A stretch of DNA of 64,000 nucleotides from Brachymonas wangyanguii. Lineage in GTDB: Bacteria > Pseudomonadota > Gammaproteobacteria > Burkholderiales > Burkholderiaceae_C. Under the pieces are notes generated by a model. It was not told where the DNA came from. It was given only the letters and a program-made list of their open reading frames with translations, and did not search any database. Every line of letters begins with the position of its first letter. The stretch's first letter is position 1. The DNA is taken from contig NZ_CP173677.1 of NCBI RefSeq assembly GCF_045055315.1, positions 1,798,001 through 1,862,000 on the forward strand, written 5' to 3'. Position numbers and translations under genes: made by a program. Shown piece by piece: positions 49,601-59,686 of the stretch.

Positions 49601-49909
49601 TCAATCGGTGTGGCGCATCAGATGGCTGTAGACGAAACCCGGAAACGCCAGTGTGGCAAACATGGCCAGCGTGGTGGCATAGAACTGCCAGCCCTGGGGA
49701 TAAATCTGGCCAGCGTTGCGCTCCAGTGTCAGGCTGAACAGCCCCACCAGCAGATACAGCACCAGCCACTCGGCCAATTGCAGCGCAATCCCCTTGCGCC
49801 GCTGGCTCTTGCGGGGAACCAGCGCAAAGAAGCGCTGGTTCAGGAATGGCAGGTTGGCGGCCACCAGAGCCACCAGAATCACCAGCCAGATCGACAGATC
49901 AAGTCCCAT
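49601..49909 (-). CDS. DUF2818 family membrane protein
   Basis: A 102-residue protein with three hydrophobic segments (8-22, 43-64, 76-94) and a basic loop VPRKSQRRKG between the first two. The family is found directly after nuoN in betaproteobacteria. Here it follows nuoN by 15 bases. A role in complex I assembly or membrane insertion is suspected from context only. Confidence 0.85.
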   Translation of the reverse strand: MGLDLSIWLVILVALVAANLPFLNQRFFALVPRKSQRRKGIALQLAEWLVLYLLVGLFSLTLERNAGQIYPQGWQFYATTLAMFATLAFPGFVYSHLMRHTD

Positions 49910-49924
49910 GTGTCAGCCAGTACC

Positions 49925-51421
49925 TCAGGCCGACAGCATGCGATAAATCGCGTGGGCACACAGGCTCATCAGACCAGCCGGCATCAGGCCCAGCACCAGC
50001 ACCAGGGCACCGTTCAGGGACAGCACGGCACGCACGTCCAGACCGGCATGCAGGGTTTCCGGCAGGCGCGGGTTGGGTGCATCAAAGTACATGATCTTGA
50101 TCACGCGCAGGTAGTAGAACGCGCCGATCAGCGACATGACCACGGCAAACACGGCCAGGCCGATGTGCAGGGCAGTACCGGAAGACACCAGTGCCTGCAG
50201 CACGCTCATCTTGGCGTAGAAGCCGACCATGGGCGGGATACCGGCCAGCGACAGCAGGCTGATCGCCATCACGCCGGCATACAGCGGGCTACGCTGGTTC
50301 AGGCCAGCCAGGTCATTGATGTTGTCGCACTCGAAACCGTCACGTGCCAGCAGCAGGATCACGCCGAAGTTTACCAGCGTCGTCAGCACATAGGTCACGA
50401 CATAGAACATGCCGGCCGAATAGGCATCGACCACGTTGCTGTAGCTGTTGTTGGTGTAGCCAGCCGCCAGTGCCAGCAGCACGAAGCCGATCTGGGCAAT
50501 GGTCGAGAACGCCAGCATGCGCTTGATGTTCTGCTGCATGATGGCCGCCAGGTTACCCACCAGCAGCGACAGCACGGCCAGGATGATCAGCATCTGCTGC
50601 CATTCCACCGCCATCGGCAGCATGCCTTCCACCAGCAGGCGGATCGCCATGGCAAACGCGGCCAGCTTGGGCGCAGCGGCAATCACCAGCGTGATCGAGG
50701 TCGGAGCACCCTGGTAGACGTCGGGCATCCACATGTGGAACGGCACCGCGCCCAGCTTGAACGCCAGACCGGAAACGATGAATACCACGCCAAACACCAG
50801 AATCTCGGTCTTGGCCATGCCGCTGGCGATCACGTGCTGCACTTCAGGCAGCAGCAGCGAGCCAGTGGCACCGTACAGCATGGACATGCCGTACAGCAGG
50901 AAGCCGGAGGACAGCGAGCCTAGCACAAAGTACTTCATGGCCGATTCGCTGGCTTCAGAGTTGTCGCGGCGCAGTGCCACCATCGCGTAGGACGGCAGTG
51001 TCAGCAGTTCCAGACCCAGGTAGATCAGCAGGAAGTGGTTGGCCGAGATCAACACGAAGATGCCCAGCAGGCTGAACAGCACCAGCGGGTACAGTTCACC
51101 ACCGCGCAGGAACATGCCGCGCTGCTCGGAGTACGGACGGGCATAGACCAGCGTCACGAAAGTCGCCAGGGCCGCAAAGCACTTCAGCCAGTTGCCCATG
51201 GTATCGCTCACCACCGTATCGCTGAACGCGTACACGGTGAAGCCGTTGAGGGCATACAGCGCCTGGATCACCACCAGTGCCAGTAGCGTCAGCTGCGTCA
51301 GCAGGTAGGTCGGCACGCGACCAGGGCTCTTCACGAACAGGTCGGCCAGCAGGATCACGCAGGCCATCACCGCCAGGAAAATTTCCGGATAGATGGCAAT
51401 CCAACTCAGTTTGTCAATCAT
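49925..51421 (-). CDS. nuoN: NADH-quinone oxidoreductase subunit N
   Basis: A 498-residue antiporter-like membrane subunit of complex I with about 14 helices. Conserved segments include MVALRRDNSEASESAMKYFVLGSLSSGFLLYG near 145 and the proton-pathway Lys/His region KLGAVPFHMWMPDVYQGAPTSIT near 220. It forms one of three proton channels in the membrane arm. It starts 11 bases after the nuoM stop. Confidence 0.97.
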   Translation of the reverse strand: MIDKLSWIAIYPEIFLAVMACVILLADLFVKSPGRVPTYLLTQLTLLALVVIQALYALNGFTVYAFSDTVVSDTMGNWLKCFAALATFVTLVYARPYSEQRGMFLRGGELYPLVLFSLLGIFVLISANHFLLIYLGLELLTLPSYAMVALRRDNSEASESAMKYFVLGSLSSGFLLYGMSMLYGATGSLLLPEVQHVIASGMAKTEILVFGVVFIVSGLAFKLGAVPFHMWMPDVYQGAPTSITLVIAAAPKLAAFAMAIRLLVEGMLPMAVEWQQMLIILAVLSLLVGNLAAIMQQNIKRMLAFSTIAQIGFVLLALAAGYTNNSYSNVVDAYSAGMFYVVTYVLTTLVNFGVILLLARDGFECDNINDLAGLNQRSPLYAGVMAISLLSLAGIPPMVGFYAKMSVLQALVSSGTALHIGLAVFAVVMSLIGAFYYLRVIKIMYFDAPNPRLPETLHAGLDVRAVLSLNGALVLVLGLMPAGLMSLCAHAIYRMLSA

Positions 51422-51432
51422 TGCAGGCTCTC

Positions 51433-52908
51433 TCAGGGCAGTTTGGTCGCAGCCACTTGTTGCAGCAGTTGTGCAACAGAAGCGTCCATGACGTCAGTGA
51501 AGGGCTTGGGATAGACACCCATGGCCAGCACGGCGATGGCCAGCAGCGCCAGCATCACGAATTCGCGGCAGTTGATGTCCTTCAGGGCGCGGACATTGTC
51601 GTTGGTGACTGGACCCAGGTAGACGCGCTTGTACATCCACAGGGTGTAGGACGCCGCCAGGATCAGGGCCGTAGCCGTCAGCAGGCCAATCCAGAAGTCG
51701 TACTTGACGCTGGCGAGGATCACCATCCACTCGCCGACGAAGCCAGCCGTTGCCGGCAGGCCGCTGTTGGCCATGGAGAACAGCAGCGCAAAGGCAGCGA
51801 ACTTGGGCATGGTGTTGATGACACCGCCGTAGTCGGCAATTTCACGCGAATGCACGCGATCGTACAGCACGCCAATGCACAGGAACATGGCAGCAGAGAC
51901 AAAACCGTGGGCAATCATCTGCACGATGGCACCGGAGACACCGATGTCGCTGAAGACAAAGAAGCCCAGCGTCACGAAGCCCATGTGTGCCACTGACGAG
52001 TACGCCACCAGCTTCTTCATGTCCTTCTGCACCAGCGCCACCAGACCCACATAGATCACGGCGATCAGTGACAGCGCAATCATCAGCCAGGCCCACTCTT
52101 GCGAGGCGTCCGGTGTGATCGGCAGGTTGAAGCGCAGGAAACCGTAGCCGCCCAGCTTCAGCATGATCGCCGCCAGCACGGCAGAACCACCGGTAGGCGC
52201 TTCCACGTGCACGTCCGGCAGCCAGGTATGTACCGGCCACATCGGGATCTTCACGGCAAAGGCAGCGAAGAAGGCGAAGAACAGCAGCGTCTGTGCCGTG
52301 CTACCCAAGGGCAGCTGGTACCAGGTCTGGAAGTCGAAGCTGCCACCGGACACGTTGTACAGGTAGACCAGTGCGACCAGCATTAGCAGTGAACCGAGCA
52401 GCGTATACAGGAAGAACTTGAAGGCAGCGTAAATCTTGCGCGGACCACCCCAGATACCGATGATCAGGTACATCGGGATCAGCGTGGCCTCGAAGAACAC
52501 GTAGAACAGCATCGCATCCTGGGCCGCGAACACGCCGATCATGGCGCCGCTGAGAATCAGGAAAGCGGCCATGTACTGGTTCACCCGCTGGGAAATCACT
52601 TCCCAGGCAGAGATCACCACCACCACGGTGATGAAGGCGGTCAGCAGCACGAACCACAGCGAGATGCCATCAACACCGAGGTGGTAGTTGATGTTGAAAC
52701 GCGGAATCCACGGATTCTTTTCCACGAACTGCAGGGCAGCCGTGCTCAGCTGGAAACCGGTGTACAGCGGTATCGTCACCAGGAAGCTGGCGATGGAACC
52801 GATCAACGCAATCCAGCGCACCATGCGGGCGTGGCGATCCTCGTTGAAGGCGAGCAGAACGGCTCCGATCGCGATGGGTAGCCAGATGGCCAGGCTCAAC
52901 AATCCCAT
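51433..52908 (-). CDS. nuoM: NADH-quinone oxidoreductase subunit M
   Basis: A 491-residue antiporter-like subunit with about 14 helices. The conserved Glu lies in YVFFEATLIPMYLIIG near residue 137, and the channel motif is FAVKIPMWPVHTWLPDVHVEAPT near 222. The C-terminal MGVYPKPFTDVM is typical. GGGAGAA precedes ATG 52908, which is 18 bases after the nuoL stop. Confidence 0.97.
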   Translation of the reverse strand: MGLLSLAIWLPIAIGAVLLAFNEDRHARMVRWIALIGSIASFLVTIPLYTGFQLSTAALQFVEKNPWIPRFNINYHLGVDGISLWFVLLTAFITVVVVISAWEVISQRVNQYMAAFLILSGAMIGVFAAQDAMLFYVFFEATLIPMYLIIGIWGGPRKIYAAFKFFLYTLLGSLLMLVALVYLYNVSGGSFDFQTWYQLPLGSTAQTLLFFAFFAAFAVKIPMWPVHTWLPDVHVEAPTGGSAVLAAIMLKLGGYGFLRFNLPITPDASQEWAWLMIALSLIAVIYVGLVALVQKDMKKLVAYSSVAHMGFVTLGFFVFSDIGVSGAIVQMIAHGFVSAAMFLCIGVLYDRVHSREIADYGGVINTMPKFAAFALLFSMANSGLPATAGFVGEWMVILASVKYDFWIGLLTATALILAASYTLWMYKRVYLGPVTNDNVRALKDINCREFVMLALLAIAVLAMGVYPKPFTDVMDASVAQLLQQVAATKLP

Positions 52909-52926
52909 TTTTCTATTTCTCCCTAA

Positions 52927-54948
52927 TTAGGCGAACCAGACGAACCAGGCCACCATCACCAGCACGCCCAGGATCATCGCCAGGGCATAGTGGTAGATAA
53001 AGCCGGTCTGGACTTTCCGGACCACCGAAGCGATACCGCCGACGACCTTCCAGGAACCATTCACGATGGCGCCATCGATCAGGCCCTGGTCACCAGCCTT
53101 CCACAGGCCGGTACCCAGGCAGCGCGCGCCGCGCGCCACGATGTTCTCGTTGATCCAGTCGACGTAGTACTTGTTTTCCAGCACGGTGATGATCGGGGCA
53201 AAGGCCTTGGCCAGGCTGGTTGCCACATTGTTTTTCATCATGTACAGGAAGTAGGCGACGGCAAAGCCGGCCACCGTCAGCCAGAACGGCATGGTCTGTA
53301 CCGCATGCAGGGCAAAGCCTGTGGCACCGTGGAACACGTTGACCCAGTGGTCAGCGTAGGTTGCCATGGCCGGATGACGGGCATCCACATGGATCGCGTC
53401 CTTGAAGAAGTCACCGAACAGCATGGCGTCCACGGCCAGGTAGCCGATCACCACGGAGGGGATCGCCAGCAGTACCAGCGGCAGCGTCACCACCCACGGA
53501 GATTCGTGCGGCTTGCCGTCGCCATGGTCATCATGGTGATCGTCGTGATGCGGTTCCGGGTTCTGGTCGTAGCGCTCCTTGCCGTGGAAGACCAGGAAGT
53601 AGACGCGGAAGCTGTACAGCGAGGTCACGAACACGCTCAGCAGCGCCGCCCAGTAGGCGATGCCGGCTGCCGGCAGCGTGCTGAAGTGCAGCGCCTCGAT
53701 GATGCTCTCCTTGGAGTAGAAGCCCGAGAAGAACGGCGTGCCGATCAGGGACAACGTACCGATCAGGAAGGTGATCCAGGTGATCGGCATGTACTTGCGC
53801 ACATTGCCCATCCAGCGGATGTCCTGGTTATGGTGCATGCCGATGATGACGGAACCGGCCGCCAGGAACAGCAGGGCCTTGAAGAAGGCGTGCGTCATCA
53901 GGTGGAACACGGCCACGGAGTAGGCAGAAGCGCCCAGGGCCATGGTCATGTAACCCAGTTGCGACAGCGTGGAGTACGCCACCACGCGCTTGATGTCGTT
54001 CTGGATCACGCCCAGGATACCCATGAAGAAGGCAGTGATGGCACCAATGATCAGGATGAAGTTCAGCGCTGCATCGCTCATCTCGAACAGCGGGGACATG
54101 CGCGACACCATGAAGATGCCGGCGGTCACCATGGTGGCCGCGTGGATCAGTGCAGAAATCGGCGTCGGGCCTTCCATGGAATCCGGCAGCCAGGCGTGCA
54201 GCGGGAACTGCGCCGACTTGCCCATGGCACCGATGAACAGGCAGATGGACGCCACGGTCACGATTTGCCAGCCGGTACCCGGCATGGTCTGGTTGGCCAG
54301 CGTGTCGACCTTGCCAAAGAATTCGGTGTAGTTCAGCGTGCCGGTATAGGCCAGCAGCAGGCCGATACCCAGGATGAAGCCGAAGTCACCCACGCGGTTG
54401 ATCAGGAACGCCTTCATGTTGGCGAAGATCGCCGTCGGACGCTGGTACCAGAAGCCGATCAGCAGGTAGGACACCAGGCCCACTGCTTCCCAGCCAAAGA
54501 ACAGCTGCATGAAGTTGTTGCTCATCACCAGCATCAGCATGGAGAAGGTGAACAGCGAGATGTAGGAGAAGAAACGGTTGTAGCCCGGGTCACCCTGCAT
54601 GTAGCCAATGGTGTAGATGTGCACCATCAGGGACACCGAGGTCACCACCACCATCATCATGGCGGTCAGGCTGTCGACCATGAAGCCGACTTCCATCTTC
54701 AGGCCGCCGATGGTCAGCCAGTTGTACAGCGTCTGGTCGTAGCGGGCGCCGTCCAGCACCTGCATCAGCACCATCACGGACAACACGCAGGACACCAGCA
54801 CGCCGCCAATGGTCAGCGTGTGCGAAGCCTTGTTGCCCAGGATGCGGCCACCGATCGCCGTACCGAAGATGCCTACCAGAGTGGCAGTCAGCAGCGGCAG
54901 AAAGGCAATGATGACCAGGGTCGTTGTCGAAAGGGTCGCTTGTGTCAT
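52927..54948 (-). CDS. nuoL: NADH-quinone oxidoreductase subunit L
   Basis: A 673-residue distal membrane subunit. The antiporter core shows GWEAVGLVSYLLIGFWYQRPTA near residue 150 and GKSAQFPLHAWLPDSMEGPTPISALIHAATMVTAG near 245. After it come the long lateral helix and a final anchor helix. A His/Asp-rich loop (EPHHDDHHDDHGDGKPHE, near 475) is locally repetitive. It starts 7 bases after nuoK. Confidence 0.97.
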   Translation of the reverse strand: MTQATLSTTTLVIIAFLPLLTATLVGIFGTAIGGRILGNKASHTLTIGGVLVSCVLSVMVLMQVLDGARYDQTLYNWLTIGGLKMEVGFMVDSLTAMMMVVVTSVSLMVHIYTIGYMQGDPGYNRFFSYISLFTFSMLMLVMSNNFMQLFFGWEAVGLVSYLLIGFWYQRPTAIFANMKAFLINRVGDFGFILGIGLLLAYTGTLNYTEFFGKVDTLANQTMPGTGWQIVTVASICLFIGAMGKSAQFPLHAWLPDSMEGPTPISALIHAATMVTAGIFMVSRMSPLFEMSDAALNFILIIGAITAFFMGILGVIQNDIKRVVAYSTLSQLGYMTMALGASAYSVAVFHLMTHAFFKALLFLAAGSVIIGMHHNQDIRWMGNVRKYMPITWITFLIGTLSLIGTPFFSGFYSKESIIEALHFSTLPAAGIAYWAALLSVFVTSLYSFRVYFLVFHGKERYDQNPEPHHDDHHDDHGDGKPHESPWVVTLPLVLLAIPSVVIGYLAVDAMLFGDFFKDAIHVDARHPAMATYADHWVNVFHGATGFALHAVQTMPFWLTVAGFAVAYFLYMMKNNVATSLAKAFAPIITVLENKYYVDWINENIVARGARCLGTGLWKAGDQGLIDGAIVNGSWKVVGGIASVVRKVQTGFIYHYALAMILGVLVMVAWFVWFA

Positions 54949-54955
54949 GTTGTGA

Positions 54956-55264
54956 TTACCCCTTCAGCACGTTGAGTTCATCCACATCGATGCTGGACTT
55001 GTTGCGGAACAGCAGCACCAGGATGGCCAGACCAATGGCGGCTTCGGCAGCTGCCACAGTCATGATGAAGAACACAAAGATCTGCCCGTTCAGGTCACCC
55101 CAGAAGCGGGAGAAGGTCACGAAGTTCATGTTCACTGCCAGCAGCATCATCTCGACGCACATCAGCAGCACGATCAGGTTCTTGCGGTTCAGGAAGATGC
55201 CCACTGCCGCGAACGCAAACAGGATCCCGCCCAGGGTCAGGAAATGGCCGATAGTCAGACTCAT
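54956..55264 (-). CDS. nuoK: NADH-quinone oxidoreductase subunit K
   Basis: A 102-residue, three-helix membrane subunit. The two conserved buried glutamates are in the VEMMLLAVNMNFVTFS segment and in AAEAAIGLAILVLLFR. The ATG overlaps the nuoJ stop (ATGA). Confidence 0.97.
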   Translation of the reverse strand: MSLTIGHFLTLGGILFAFAAVGIFLNRKNLIVLLMCVEMMLLAVNMNFVTFSRFWGDLNGQIFVFFIMTVAAAEAAIGLAILVLLFRNKSSIDVDELNVLKG

Positions 55265-55911
55265 GCTTTGTTCTCCTCCGTTGCCTCGGCAACAGGTGCA
55301 GCCTTGGTCGCCTCCATCTTCACCATGCGGACACGGTCAGCAGAGCGCACATGCACCTGCAGGGAGGGAGAAATGGCCTTGCTGTCCTTGCGCTTGCGCA
55401 TGGTCAGGGCAATGGCGCTGATCATGGCCACCAGCAGGATGATGGCGGCGATTTCCAGCGGGTACAGGTAATGCGTATACAGCAGCTTGCCCAACTCGGT
55501 CGTGTTCGAGGCATCAGGCGGCAGCGGAGCGCCGTCTATGCCGCGCATCGGCAGCGGCTGGGTTTCAGTGAAGTTGCTCAGCAGGATGATGGCCAGCTGC
55601 ACGATCACCAGCACACCAACCACGGCAGCTGCCGGGAAGTGTTTCCAGAATCCTGCCTTGAGCCGCTCGACGTCCTCGTCCAGCATCATCACGACGAACA
55701 GGAACAGCACCATCACGGCGCCGACATACACCAGCACCAGGGTGATGGAGAGGAATTCGGCCTCCAGCAGCATCCAGATGGCGGATGCCTGGAAGAACGA
55801 CAGCACCAGGTACAGCACCGCGCTGACCGGGTTGCGTGCAGTGATCACGCGGAAAGCCGCGAACACCAGCACCACAGCAAACAGATAGAAAAGACCAGTT
55901 TTGACGTCCAT
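55261..55911 (-). CDS. nuoJ: NADH-quinone oxidoreductase subunit J
   Basis: A 216-residue, five-helix membrane subunit. It has NPVSAVLYLVLSFFQASAIWMLLEAEFLSITLVLVYVGAVMVLFLFVVMML, the family core with its pi-bulge helix. The C-terminus is longer and charged. ATG 55911 has GAGGACAAC directly upstream; the frame to 56040 overlaps nuoI and is not used. Confidence 0.96.
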   Translation of the reverse strand: MDVKTGLFYLFAVVLVFAAFRVITARNPVSAVLYLVLSFFQASAIWMLLEAEFLSITLVLVYVGAVMVLFLFVVMMLDEDVERLKAGFWKHFPAAAVVGVLVIVQLAIILLSNFTETQPLPMRGIDGAPLPPDASNTTELGKLLYTHYLYPLEIAAIILLVAMISAIALTMRKRKDSKAISPSLQVHVRSADRVRMVKMEATKAAPVAEATEENKA

Positions 55912-55939
55912 GTTGTCCTCGTATGTATTCCCTGGTCTA

Positions 55940-56455
55940 TCAACGGTACGGCGCATCCGCCGCCTTGCTGGCAGCGATCTGGGCTTCGTACTTGTCTCCC
56001 ACGGCCAGCAACATGTCCTTGGTGAAGTACAGGTCGCCACGCTTTTCGCCGTGGTATTCGAAGATGTGTGTCTCGACGATGGAGTCGACCGGGCAGCTCT
56101 CTTCGCAGAAACCGCAGAAGATGCACTTGGTCAGGTCGATGTCATAACGCGTGGTACGACGTGTACCGTCATCACGCTGGTCGGACTCGATGGTGATCGC
56201 CATCGCCGGGCAGACGGCTTCGCACAGCTTGCAGGCAATGCAGCGCTCTTCGCCATTCTCGTAACGGCGCAGTGCGTGCAGGCCGCGAAAGCGCGGGCTC
56301 AGCGGCGTCTTTTCTTCCGGATAGTTCAGCGTCACCTTGCTCTTGAAGGCGTAGCGGCCGGTCAGGGCCATGCCCTTGAACAGCTCGGCCAGCATGAAGC
56401 TGCCGAGGAAGTCCTTCAGGCTGAAGCCGGATTCGGTTTTGGTAGTTGTAGACAT
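55940..56455 (-). CDS. nuoI: NADH-quinone oxidoreductase subunit I
   Basis: A 171-residue ferredoxin-like subunit holding clusters N6a and N6b. Two Cx2Cx2Cx3CP motifs are visible: CIACKLCEAVCPA near residue 71 and CIFCGFCEESCPVD near 110. It passes electrons from the arm to NuoB. GGAGTACGAG precedes the ATG; 13 bases after the nuoH stop. Confidence 0.97.
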   Translation of the reverse strand: MSTTTKTESGFSLKDFLGSFMLAELFKGMALTGRYAFKSKVTLNYPEEKTPLSPRFRGLHALRRYENGEERCIACKLCEAVCPAMAITIESDQRDDGTRRTTRYDIDLTKCIFCGFCEESCPVDSIVETHIFEYHGEKRGDLYFTKDMLLAVGDKYEAQIAASKAADAPYR

Positions 56456-56468
56456 CTCGTACTCCTCC

Positions 56469-57545
56469 TTACGGCCAGATATTCCAGGAGGTCTGCATCC
56501 ATGCCGCTACCAGCACCAGCCAGAACAGCGTCAGCGGGATGAAGATCTTCCAGCCCAGACGCATGATCTGGTCATAGCGATAGCGCGGGAAGGTGGCGCG
56601 GATCCAGATGAACATGCTCACCACGACAAAGGTCTTGACGAACAGCCAGATCCAGCCCGGAATGAAGCTCAGGAACTCGAACGGGGGCAGCCAGCCACCC
56701 AGGAACATGACCACCGCCAGCAGCGAGAACAGGATCATGTTGGCGTACTCGGCCAGGAAGAAGACCGCGAAGCCCATGCCGGAATACTCCACCATGTGAC
56801 CAGCGACGATTTCCGCCTCGCCCTCGACCACGTCAAACGGGTGACGGTTGGTTTCGGCCACGCCGGAGATCAGGTAGACCATGAAGATCGGCAGCAGCGG
56901 CAGCCAGTTCCAGGACAGGAAGTTGACGCCCATGTCGGCAAAGCGACCCGAGGCCTGGCCCGTGACGATCTCGCCCATGTTCATGCTGCCAGCCACCAGT
57001 ACCACCACCAGCAGGCAGAAGCCCATGGCGATTTCATAGGAAATCATCTGGGCCGATGCGCGCAGCGCGCCCAGGAAGGGGTACTTGGAGTTGGAAGCCC
57101 AGCCGGCCATGATCACGCCATACACCTCGATCGAGGTGATCGCCATGATCAGCAGCAGACCGGCGTTGACGTTGGCCAGTGCCACATCGGGACCGAAGGG
57201 CATCACGGCCCAGGCCGCCAGTGCCGGCATGATCGCCATCAACGGACCCATGTAGTAGATCCAGGTGTGGGCACGATCCGGCTTGATCAGCTCCTTGGTC
57301 AGCAGCTTCAGGCCGTCGGCCATCGGCTGCAGCAGGCCCAGCGGGCCGACGCGGTTCGGACCACGACGGTGCTGCATGAAGCCCAGCAAGCGACGCTCCC
57401 AGTAGGTCAGGTAGGCCACGCACAGCATCAGCGGAATGACCACGATGATGATCTTGAGCAGCGCCCAGATCACCGGCCATACCACTTCCATCCACCAGGC
57501 AGCCTGGATCAGGCCTTCGCCTGCGGCAAAGATTGCGTCCATCAT
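56469..57545 (-). CDS. nuoH: NADH-quinone oxidoreductase subunit H
   Basis: A 358-residue, eight-helix subunit that helps form the quinone site. Conserved segments: YWERRLLGFMQHRRGPNRVGPLGLLQPMADGLKLLTKE near residue 48 and AETNRHPFDVVEGEAEIVAGHMVEYSGM near 230. ATG overlaps the nuoG stop by ATGA. Confidence 0.97.
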   Translation of the reverse strand: MMDAIFAAGEGLIQAAWWMEVVWPVIWALLKIIIVVIPLMLCVAYLTYWERRLLGFMQHRRGPNRVGPLGLLQPMADGLKLLTKELIKPDRAHTWIYYMGPLMAIMPALAAWAVMPFGPDVALANVNAGLLLIMAITSIEVYGVIMAGWASNSKYPFLGALRASAQMISYEIAMGFCLLVVVLVAGSMNMGEIVTGQASGRFADMGVNFLSWNWLPLLPIFMVYLISGVAETNRHPFDVVEGEAEIVAGHMVEYSGMGFAVFFLAEYANMILFSLLAVVMFLGGWLPPFEFLSFIPGWIWLFVKTFVVVSMFIWIRATFPRYRYDQIMRLGWKIFIPLTLFWLVLVAAWMQTSWNIWP

Positions 57546-59674
57546 GCGCTCACCCCCTGCGTGCTAGCGGCAGCACGGGCATCCGCCGTGGCCTGCAGCG
57601 CCGGTGCGCGGCGCACCAGGCTGTCGAGTTGATAAATGGAGGCCACCGCCGGACGACCGTCGGCCTTGGCCACGGTGATGGCAGCATCCGTGCTGTTGTC
57701 CAGGCGGGCGACGAAAGCGCCCTCTTCGCGCTGTTCCAGGCCCAAGCCTGCCAGCACGTCCTGCGAGGATTCGGCGTCAAAGCCCTGCAGTTGCAGCAGG
57801 TTGCCCAGCACGCGCAACACCTTCCAGCCCGGACGGGTATCAGCCAGCGGCTTGACCACGGCATGGAAGCTCTGGGCGCGGCCTTCGGCGTTGACGAACG
57901 TACCCGACGTTTCGGTAAACGGGCTGATCGGCAGCAGCACATCGCTGATCGCCATGTTCGCCTTGAACGGGCTCAGCGTGACAATCATCTGTGCCTGGTT
58001 CAGGCCGGCCACAGCCTGCTGACCGGCAGCAGTATCAAACTCAGGTTCGGTGTTCAGCAGGATTGCAGCCTTCAGCGCACCCGTTACCATGCCAGCGGCG
58101 TCCAGGCCACCGGCCTGCGGTTGCGCGCCGACAAACTGGGCACCCACGGTATTGGCGGCTTCGGTCAGATAACCGAAGCTGGCACCGGTCTGTGCAGCAA
58201 TCCACTGCGCCAGTGCCAGCAGGCTTTCGGCCTGGGCATGGTGGGCAGCAGCGTTACCCAGCAGCACGGCCTTGCGCTCGCCGCCCAGCAGGGACTTGGC
58301 GATGGCCTGTGCGGTGTCATCTGCCTGGCCAGCGGCCGGAGCGGCAACGCCCTTCTGCTCGGCAACAGCGGCAGCGATATTGGCCAGCGCCTGCGTCCAG
58401 TCGGTGGCATCGGCCTGCAGCACGTTCTTGACGGGCATGGCCCAGTCCTGGCGCTGCTCGACCAGTGCGTTGACCTGGGCGCCATGGCGCACGGCCTGGC
58501 GGATACGCTGGGCAAACAGCGGATGGTCCTTGCGCAGGTTGCTGCCCACCACCAGCACGCGTTGCTGCGTGCTCAGTGCGGCAACCGGCATGCCCAGCCA
58601 GCGGACCTTGCCGTTGGTGGCGCTGAAATCAGCGCGGCGCAGACGGTGGTCGATGTTGTCGCTACCCAGACCGCGCACCAGCTTGCCGGCCAGCGCCAGC
58701 TCTTCCAGGGTGCTGTGCGGGCTGACCAGTGCGCCGATGCTGTTGGCACCATGTTCGGTAGCAATCTGCTTCAGGCCATTGGCCACGTATTCCAGTGCGA
58801 CCTGCCAGCTGACTTCCTGCCAGCTGCCGCCCTGCTTGATCATCGGGGCGGTCAGGCGATCCGGGCCATTCAGCGATTCGTAGCTGAAACGGTCACGGTC
58901 GGCAATCCAGCACTCGTTGACGGCTTCGTTCTCGAACGGCACGACACGCAGCACCTGGTGGTTCTTGACCTGCACGATCAGGTTGGCACCCGAGGCATCA
59001 TGCGGCGCGACCGACTTGCGGCGACCCAGCTCCCAGGTACGGGCGCTGTAGCGGAACGGCTTGCTGGTCAGCGCACCGACCGGGCAGATGTCGATCATGT
59101 TGCCGGACAGCTCGGAGTCCACCGTGGCGCCGACGAAAGTCTCGATTTCCGCGTGTTCGCCGCGGTTGGACATGCCGAGCTCCATCTGGCCGGCAATTTC
59201 CTGGCCAAAGCGCACGCAGCGCGTGCACTGGATGCAACGGCTCATCTCCTCCATGGAGATCAGCGGGCCGACATCCTTGGGCACGACCACACGCTTTTCT
59301 TCTTCATAGCGCGAGGTATTGTTGCCATAGCCCACTGCCAGATCCTGCAGTTGGCACTCGCCACCCTGGTCACAGATCGGGCAATCCAGCGGGTGGTTGA
59401 TCAGCAGGAATTCCATGACGGACTGCTGTGCCGCCAGCGCGCGCGGGCTATTGGTGTGGACGATCATGCCCTGGGCCACCGGCGTGGCACAGGCCGGCAC
59501 GGCCTTGGGCATTTTCTCGACTTCCACCAGGCACATGCGGCAGTTGGCCGCAATGCTCAGCTTCTTGTGATAGCAAAAATGCGGAATGAAGGTTCCGGCA
59601 CCTTCGGCAGCATGCATGATCATGCTGCCTTCCGGTACCTCGATCTTCTTTCCGTCCAGTTCGATTTCAACCAT
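57542..59674 (-). CDS. nuoG: NADH-quinone oxidoreductase subunit G
   Basis: A 710-residue peripheral-arm subunit. An N-terminal [2Fe-2S] domain (CYHKKLSIAANCRMCLVEVEK) is followed by the His/Cys N5 site (HPLDCPICDQGGECQLQD near residue 97), a CIQCTRCVRFGQE 4Fe-4S motif near 150, and a molybdopterin-oxidoreductase-like domain. ATG 59674 is preferred to GTG 59683 because GAGTG lies 6 bases upstream and the family starts MVEIELDGK. Confidence 0.96.
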   Translation of the reverse strand: MVEIELDGKKIEVPEGSMIMHAAEGAGTFIPHFCYHKKLSIAANCRMCLVEVEKMPKAVPACATPVAQGMIVHTNSPRALAAQQSVMEFLLINHPLDCPICDQGGECQLQDLAVGYGNNTSRYEEEKRVVVPKDVGPLISMEEMSRCIQCTRCVRFGQEIAGQMELGMSNRGEHAEIETFVGATVDSELSGNMIDICPVGALTSKPFRYSARTWELGRRKSVAPHDASGANLIVQVKNHQVLRVVPFENEAVNECWIADRDRFSYESLNGPDRLTAPMIKQGGSWQEVSWQVALEYVANGLKQIATEHGANSIGALVSPHSTLEELALAGKLVRGLGSDNIDHRLRRADFSATNGKVRWLGMPVAALSTQQRVLVVGSNLRKDHPLFAQRIRQAVRHGAQVNALVEQRQDWAMPVKNVLQADATDWTQALANIAAAVAEQKGVAAPAAGQADDTAQAIAKSLLGGERKAVLLGNAAAHHAQAESLLALAQWIAAQTGASFGYLTEAANTVGAQFVGAQPQAGGLDAAGMVTGALKAAILLNTEPEFDTAAGQQAVAGLNQAQMIVTLSPFKANMAISDVLLPISPFTETSGTFVNAEGRAQSFHAVVKPLADTRPGWKVLRVLGNLLQLQGFDAESSQDVLAGLGLEQREEGAFVARLDNSTDAAITVAKADGRPAVASIYQLDSLVRRAPALQATADARAAASTQGVSA

Positions 59675-59686
59675 GGCGATCACTCG

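Noticed and set aside
52990..54975. A 661-codon plus-strand frame opposite nuoL
   Set aside because: Antisense shadow with extreme His/Gln/Asp content.
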